A stretch of DNA of 26,607 nucleotides, taken from assembly GCA_049794535.1 (NCBI GenBank), contig JBARCX010000345.1, positions 1 through 26,607 of the forward strand, read 5' to 3'. Origin of the DNA: JBARCX01 sp049794535 (lineage in GTDB: Bacteria; Pseudomonadota; Gammaproteobacteria; Xanthomonadales; Rhodanobacteraceae). The translations under genes and the position numbers were made by a program. Of this stretch, positions 22,259 to 26,607 are shown piece after piece. The stretch's first letter is position 1. Each line of letters begins with the position of its first letter. The notes under the pieces are model-generated. The model was given only the letters and a program-made list of their open reading frames with translations, made no database searches and was not told where the DNA came from.

Positions 22259-23702
22259 ACGCTCCATGGTAATGGTGGCCTTACTGGCCACGTTGTTGTC
22301 CGCGGCAGGCTGGTGGTTTGGTGCACAACTACACCCCGTGTGGTGGGCAGCGTGGTTGGCGCCCTTGCCGATCCTTTGGCTGGCCACGCGTGTACGTGCA
22401 CGCTGGGTGATATTGGCAGCTCTTGTTGCCAGCATGATCGGTAGCTTGCAGCAGTGGCACTACATACATGACATGCTGCATTTGCCGCTACAGGCTCTTG
22501 TGCCTCAATTCTTCGGCCCCGCACTCGCTTTTATGCTCTGCGCGCTGCTGTATCGCCGACTTGTGCTGCGCGGTCGCCCGCTGGCCGCCGCGCTGGCGGT
22601 GCCGGTGCTATGGACGGCTATCTTCTTCATCAATGGCACGTTGTCGCACGACGGCACCTGGAGCGATCTTGCGTATTCGCAGATGGATGCGCTCGCAGTG
22701 ATCCAGATTGCAGCCGTCACCGGCCTCTGGGGTGTCGGCTTTATCGTCATGCTTGCGCCGGCTACCGTCGCGGTTCTGTGCGAACGTACGGCTAACGCTC
22801 GATCGCGCTGGCAGGTGGTTTTGGTTGGTGGCGGTTTGGTCGTTGCCGCGTTGCTGTATGGCGGGTGGCGCTTGCACAGCGCTGATCGGGAACCCAATAC
22901 ACCCGTGAACATTGGGCTGCTCGCCTTGCAGGGCCCTATCCATCCTTCACTGGACACACCCAAGGGCCAGGACTTTTTGAAGCGCTACGTTATCGCGCTG
23001 GATACGCTAGCTAGCAAAGGCGTGCAGATGGTGGTGATGCCTGAAGTGACCCTGACCGTGTCTGATCCTGACATCGCGGAACTGGCCCAAGTGGCGCAGC
23101 AGCACGGCATCGTGCTGGTGACCAGCGTCGACTACAAACCAAATGTAGCGGGATCAGCAACCGGAGCTGAGCGCAACATGTCCATTGCATTCCATCCGCA
23201 AGGTGGCCGACCAGACACATACTTCAAGCATCATCTGATGTCCGTTGTCGAAGATCGTTTCACACCGGGCGATAGTTACACCGTGCTGGATACCACGCCG
23301 CGAGTGGGACTGGTGATTTGCAAAGATATGGACTTTCCGGCGATGGGGCCCGCCAATGTGGCGCATGGCGCGCAATTGCTGCTGGTGCCAGCATGGGATT
23401 TCTACGTTGATGGCTGGTATCACAGCCGCATGGCGATCATGCGCGGCGTGGAAAGCGGGTTGGCGATCGCGCGCGCTGCACGCGACGGCTACCTCACACT
23501 AAGTGACGATCGCGGTCGCATCATCGCGCAGATCCCGAGCAACCAGGATATCGACGTGAGCCTAACCGGCACCCTTCCTGTACGTCAGACCTCTACGCTT
23601 TATACGCGTTGGGGCAACTGGTTTGGATGGCTGGATCTACTGGTGCTGCTTGGGCTACTGACTTTGGCGTGGCTGCCTCGGCAGAGTGCATTGACGCGTT
23701 GA
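22242..23702 (+). CDS. apolipoprotein N-acyltransferase-like membrane nitrilase
   Basis: 486 residues, starting 17 bases inside the TetR gene; an ATG at 22266 is an alternative. Residues 1-215 contain about six hydrophobic segments (e.g. MVMVALLATLLSAAGWWFGA, GFIVMLAPATVAVL, VVLVGGGLVVAALLYGGW), followed by a periplasmic carbon-nitrogen hydrolase domain and a last membrane helix (LDLLVLLGLLTLAWLP). The nitrilase triad is complete: E268 (VVMPEVTL), K329 (TYFKHHL) and C360 (LVICKDMDFP), lining up with E267, K335 and C387 of E. coli Lnt. Lnt adds the third acyl chain to lipoproteins. The housekeeping lnt is usually next to ybeX/corC, so this regulated copy is probably a paralogue with a special substrate or an inducible role; that is inference. 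Confidence 0.85.
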   Translation: MALQRERSMVMVALLATLLSAAGWWFGAQLHPVWWAAWLAPLPILWLATRVRARWVILAALVASMIGSLQQWHYIHDMLHLPLQALVPQFFGPALAFMLCALLYRRLVLRGRPLAAALAVPVLWTAIFFINGTLSHDGTWSDLAYSQMDALAVIQIAAVTGLWGVGFIVMLAPATVAVLCERTANARSRWQVVLVGGGLVVAALLYGGWRLHSADREPNTPVNIGLLALQGPIHPSLDTPKGQDFLKRYVIALDTLASKGVQMVVMPEVTLTVSDPDIAELAQVAQQHGIVLVTSVDYKPNVAGSATGAERNMSIAFHPQGGRPDTYFKHHLMSVVEDRFTPGDSYTVLDTTPRVGLVICKDMDFPAMGPANVAHGAQLLLVPAWDFYVDGWYHSRMAIMRGVESGLAIARAARDGYLTLSDDRGRIIAQIPSNQDIDVSLTGTLPVRQTSTLYTRWGNWFGWLDLLVLLGLLTLAWLPRQSALTR

Positions 23703-23848
23703 GTCAGCATTGAAACGCAATTTTATGCGCGAACTCGCGCAGCCATATCGATTGCGAAGAAACCCGAGCAGACGATTCACGGGCTGCAATGGTCATACAA
23801 GTGCGCGATCATAAGCAGATTGCCTTTCGATCACTGGATCACGCTCTA

Positions 23849-25138
23849 ATGAAACCACTGTTCCGAATCCTGTTCTGCGCGTTCGTCGCGTTGGGTGCTG
23901 GTTGCGCTACCAAGCCGACAGCGCCAGCCTCCACAGCTGTCGCAGGGCCTGTCCAGGTCGCCAAGCCCACGCCGTTGCTGCTGATCTCAATCGATGCCTA
24001 CCGTGCCGATTACATCAACCGCGGCGTGAGCCCAACGCTGCAGGCGTTGGCTGCAACGGGCGTGCATGCCGATTCCATGCAGCCCTCGTTTCCTTCACTG
24101 ACCTTCCCGAACCATTACGCTATCGTCACCGGCATGATTCCGGACCATAACGGCATCGTGAATAACACGATGTCTGATCCGTCGCTCGGCAAGTTCTCGC
24201 TGAGCGATAACAAGGCTGCGAGCAATGGAACGTGGTGGGAAGAAGCCACGCCGATCTGGGAAACCGCAGATTTGCATGGCCTGCGCACGGCATCCATGTT
24301 CTGGCCTGGTTCTGGAGCCAACATCCAGGGCAAGCATCCGGATTACTGGAAGCCCTACGACGGCAAGGTAACGGCGGATCAACGCGTGGATCAGGTCTTG
24401 GCGTGGCTGGACCTGCCCGCGGATCAGCGCCCCAGCTTCATCACCCTGTACTTCGATGATATCGACCATGCCGGCCACAAATACGGCCCGGACTCACCGG
24501 AAGTGAATCAGGCGCTGAGTGTGGTCGATGCTGCCATGGCTCGCCTGGTGGATGGCCTGCGTCAGCGCGGCATCTTCGACAAGATCAACATCATCGTGCT
24601 GGCCGACCACGGCATGGCCAGCGTGCCGTTGGAAAACAGCATCCTGATCGACAAATTGATCCCGCTTAAGGACGTGGAGACCGTGAACCTGGGCGAGCTG
24701 GCTGGCTTCAATCCCATCCCTAAGCATGACTTCAACGCCATTGAGGCACAGCTCGAAAAGCCGCAGGCGCATATGCAGTGCTGGGACAAGACCCGCATAC
24801 CTGAGCGTTTTCATTACGGCACCAATTCGCGTGTTCCTAAGCTGGTGTGTCTGGCCAATGTCGGTTGGCGCATCACCACCGAGGACTATCTCGCCAAAAA
24901 CCAGGGCAAGATCAGCATTGGTGAGCACGGCTACGACAATACCGACCCGCTCATGCAGGCGTTGTTCGTTGCCCATGGCCCATCCTTCCAGAAAGGTATC
25001 CGTTTCCACAGCTTCCCCAATGTGGATGTCTACCCACTCATGGCGCAGTTGCTCGGCATCCCGCCCGAATTCAACGACGGCAACCTCAGCGATGTAGTGG
25101 ATATGTTGACGCCGGTGGCGCAGCCAGAAGAGCAATAA
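23849..25138 (+). CDS. nucleotide pyrophosphatase/phosphodiesterase-like lipoprotein
   Basis: 429 residues from ATG 23849; the frame extends to 23789, but only this start gives a lipoprotein signal (FCAFVALGAGC, lipobox cysteine C19). The alkaline phosphatase-superfamily domain follows: first metal Asp in LLLISIDAYRADY, nucleophile T85 in PSLTFPNHYAIVTG, YFDDIDHAGHKYGP, VLADHGM and the last metal histidine in SIGEHGYDN. This set is that of bacterial NPP enzymes such as the Xanthomonas one, which hydrolyse phosphodiester or pyrophosphate bonds of nucleotides with two zinc ions. Likely anchored to the outer membrane facing the periplasm. A 146-base gap separates it from the acyltransferase-like gene, so it may have its own promoter. 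Confidence 0.93.
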   Translation: MKPLFRILFCAFVALGAGCATKPTAPASTAVAGPVQVAKPTPLLLISIDAYRADYINRGVSPTLQALAATGVHADSMQPSFPSLTFPNHYAIVTGMIPDHNGIVNNTMSDPSLGKFSLSDNKAASNGTWWEEATPIWETADLHGLRTASMFWPGSGANIQGKHPDYWKPYDGKVTADQRVDQVLAWLDLPADQRPSFITLYFDDIDHAGHKYGPDSPEVNQALSVVDAAMARLVDGLRQRGIFDKINIIVLADHGMASVPLENSILIDKLIPLKDVETVNLGELAGFNPIPKHDFNAIEAQLEKPQAHMQCWDKTRIPERFHYGTNSRVPKLVCLANVGWRITTEDYLAKNQGKISIGEHGYDNTDPLMQALFVAHGPSFQKGIRFHSFPNVDVYPLMAQLLGIPPEFNDGNLSDVVDMLTPVAQPEEQ

Positions 25139-25160
25139 GCCTCGACGCATGGCCTTGTAG

Positions 25161-25339
25161 CCCCTCTCCCCGCAGCGACCCGAAGGTAGTCCCTGTGGGA
25201 GAGAGGGGTTGGGGTGAGGGGCCGGGAGTGCGATAAAAGTCCAAAGGTCGGAATGAGAATTCAGGTTGTGAAATCTTCGGATGTTCTGCTCCGGCCGAAC
25301 CCTCATCCGCCTGCCGGCACCTTCTCCCAAAGGGAGAAG
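25161..25339. repeat. dispersed CCCTCTCC/GGGGTGAGGG intergenic repeats
   Basis: CCCCTCTCCC (25161-25170) pairs with GGGAGAGAGGGG (25197-25208, two extra bases), followed by TTGGGGTGAGGGG. At the other end CTTCTCCC (25321-25328) and GGGAGAAG (25332-25339) make a perfect 8-bp hairpin with an AAA loop, preceded by AACCCTCATCCGC. The whole resembles the interior of the 21406-21608 element and a repeat type common in proteobacteria. The gap 25139-25411 contains no gene. Confidence 0.65.
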
Positions 25340-25411
25340 AATTCAATACGCAACGTTGTCGAGTTCGCCCCCATACTTGAGCATTAAGCGCTAGGAAGCG
25401 AAAGTATCGGC

Positions 25412-26314
25412 ATGAACATCGAGCTGCGTCATCTGCGTTATTTCATCGCTGTAGCCGACGAGCTGCATTTCGGCCACGCTGCCGAGCGGTTGGGCATGTC
25501 ACAGCCACCACTCAGTCAGCAAATCCTCCAGCTCGAACAAGCCGTAGGTGCACGTTTACTAAGCCGTACCAACCGCCGTGTTGCGCTGACCGAAGCCGGT
25601 AGGCTGTTCCTAGATGAGGCGCGTGACATCCTTGGGCGCGTGGATCATGCGATCGATCTGGCACAACGCGCGCAACGTGGTGAAATTGGCGAGCTGCGCA
25701 TCGGCTTCACGCGCTCTGCCCCACTATCGACCTATATCCCGCGCGCGATCTTCGCATTCCGCCAGCAACTGCCCGCCGTGCAGCTACAACTGCTGGAGAT
25801 GAATTCACTGCAGCAGATCGACGCGCTACTGGAGCGACGTTTACACGTCGGTATTGTGCGCGGACATGTCTTGCCAGAAATACTGGTATCGAAACGATTG
25901 ATGCGTGACCCCTTGGTCGCTGTACTGCACGAAGATCACCCCGCATTACGCGATCTCGGCCCGAAGCGTCGGATGCGCACCGAAGCGTTGGCGCAAGAAC
26001 CCTTCGTACTGTTCTCGCGATTGGCCGGCGCAGGCATCCACGACCATGTGCTCGCACTGTGTCGCAGCGCTGGCTTCACACCGCGTATCGCGCAGGAAGC
26101 GCGTGAGGCCTCCACCATCATCAGTCTGGTTGCGGCAGGTATGGGCGTGTCGATACTGCCCGCCTCTTGCGAGCATATTCATATCGATGGTGTCTGCTAT
26201 GTTCCGTTGGCCGATCCCGCCGCGATGTCGGAGGTTTCTGTGGCGCATTTGCATGATGAGCGATCGCCACTGGTTAAGCAGTTTGTGCAGTTATTGCTGG
26301 CGCGTAAGCGCTAG
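25412..26314 (+). CDS. LysR-family transcriptional regulator
   Basis: 300 residues. The N-terminus MNIELRHLRYFIAVADELHFGHAAERLGMSQPPLSQQILQLEQAVGARLLSRTNR is the classic LysR winged helix (residues 1-60) of the BenM/CatR-like branch, in which MxLRHLRYFxAVAEELHFxxAAxRL is usual. The effector domain follows (GELRIGFTRSAPLSTYIPRAI, RLHVGIVRG, LVAAGMGVSILPAS). BenM/CatM-type members often control aromatic-acid catabolism, but no target gene is visible next to it: upstream lies a repeat region, downstream another repeat. The direct repeat TAAGCGCTAG stands 17 bases before the gene (25385-25394) and again as its last ten bases (26305-26314). Confidence 0.93.
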   Translation: MNIELRHLRYFIAVADELHFGHAAERLGMSQPPLSQQILQLEQAVGARLLSRTNRRVALTEAGRLFLDEARDILGRVDHAIDLAQRAQRGEIGELRIGFTRSAPLSTYIPRAIFAFRQQLPAVQLQLLEMNSLQQIDALLERRLHVGIVRGHVLPEILVSKRLMRDPLVAVLHEDHPALRDLGPKRRMRTEALAQEPFVLFSRLAGAGIHDHVLALCRSAGFTPRIAQEAREASTIISLVAAGMGVSILPASCEHIHIDGVCYVPLADPAAMSEVSVAHLHDERSPLVKQFVQLLLARKR

Positions 26315-26379
26315 AGCCACAGCATTTGAGTTGCTTGTTGTAATGCTATCGCGACCTGGTTCGCCTGCGGCGGGCTTTC

Positions 26380-26427
26380 GAACCCCTGCCGGGGTCCGAG
26401 TCACCTTTCTTTGCTGGCCCAAAGAAA
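26380..26427. repeat. dispersed intergenic repeat with TTTCTTTG/CAAAGAAA hairpin
   Basis: AACCCCTGCCGGGGTCCGAG is followed by TTTCTTTG (26406-26413) and its reverse complement CAAAGAAA (26420-26427), then GTAACCCAAAGAAA. I know this combination as a frequent intergenic repeat in Pseudomonas/Xanthomonas-type genomes. The remaining bases to the window end (26428-26607) show no gene I can support. Confidence 0.6.
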
Positions 26428-26607
26428 CGTAACCCAAAGAAATGGCCTTATAAGCTCATAGCGATATGCAGGATACGAGCCTGTAGGGCGGGGCCAGATG
26501 GATAGGGCGCGTTCCACAGTCATACGCCGCCGCTACACCGCAACGCGCCGAAGCGAAGAGGGCTTAAGGCGTAGGGGGTGCTGTGATATCGACTGGCAGG
26601 ATTAAAC

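Noticed and set aside
23696..23740. Terminator after the acyltransferase-like gene (GCGTT/AACGC followed by AATTTTAT, and GCGCG/CGCGC).
   Set aside because: Stems of five base pairs with a long loop, or without a T-run; too weak to call.
1..26607. CRISPR array, tRNA, rRNA, integrase or prophage genes.
   Set aside because: No regularly spaced direct repeats, cloverleaf patterns, rRNA stretches or matching protein motifs were seen on either strand.

Overview
The window looks like chromosomal DNA of a moderately GC-rich gammaproteobacterium, most likely of the Lysobacterales/Xanthomonadales (Rhodanobacteraceae type: Dyella, Rhodanobacter, Luteibacter and relatives). This is inferred from protein style (class A beta-lactamase of the L2 kind, Ada-AraC-AlkA fusion, GH92 mannosidase, many small LysR/TetR/AraC-regulated modules) and from three kinds of short intergenic repeats that I associate with this group. 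No rRNA, tRNA, CRISPR array, integrase, transposase or phage gene was seen.

Layout. 1-201: last 66 codons of a Kup-type potassium transporter. 245-322: REP-like repeat. 350-3888 (minus): a methyltransferase overlapping a DUF899 thioredoxin-fold gene, a Tat-exported class A beta-lactamase, and a glutathione S-transferase. 4324-5055 (plus): a compact two-gene operon of unknown function, a 75-residue protein followed by an eight-cysteine protein; this is the least explained part of the window. 5145-6778: a 4-oxalocrotonate-tautomerase-like gene plus a DOPA-dioxygenase-like gene, divergent from a LysR regulator. 6782-8068: a YdeI/OmpD-associated protein, then a StbD/StbE-like (Phd/RelE) toxin-antitoxin pair with a long perfect inverted repeat over its promoter and start. 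8096-9766: urocanate hydratase without other hut genes. 9890-12310: O-methyltransferase plus siderophore-interacting-protein-like reductase, divergent from an AraC regulator. 12549-14176: membrane-anchored catalase-family peroxidase plus cytochrome b561. 14335-16382: Ada/AraC/AlkA fusion overlapping ogt (alkylation repair). 16437-17673: NTF2-like (DUF1348) gene divergent from a TetR regulator with a perfect 16-bp operator. 17976-21332: large secreted GH92 alpha-mannosidase, bracketed by inverted-repeat elements. 21677-23702: TetR regulator overlapping an apolipoprotein N-acyltransferase-like gene. 23849-25138: nucleotide pyrophosphatase-like lipoprotein. 25412-26314: LysR regulator. 26380-26427: another dispersed repeat.

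Themes. Most of the window consists of small stress, detoxification and drug-resistance modules, each beside its own one-component regulator: beta-lactam hydrolysis, glutathione conjugation, peroxide reduction, alkyl-DNA repair. Several start regions carry palindromes that overlap the promoter, Shine-Dalgarno sequence or start codon (antitoxin, hutU, TetR at 21677), so local regulation can be predicted directly from sequence. Coordinates for genes use the start I consider most likely, with alternatives noted.
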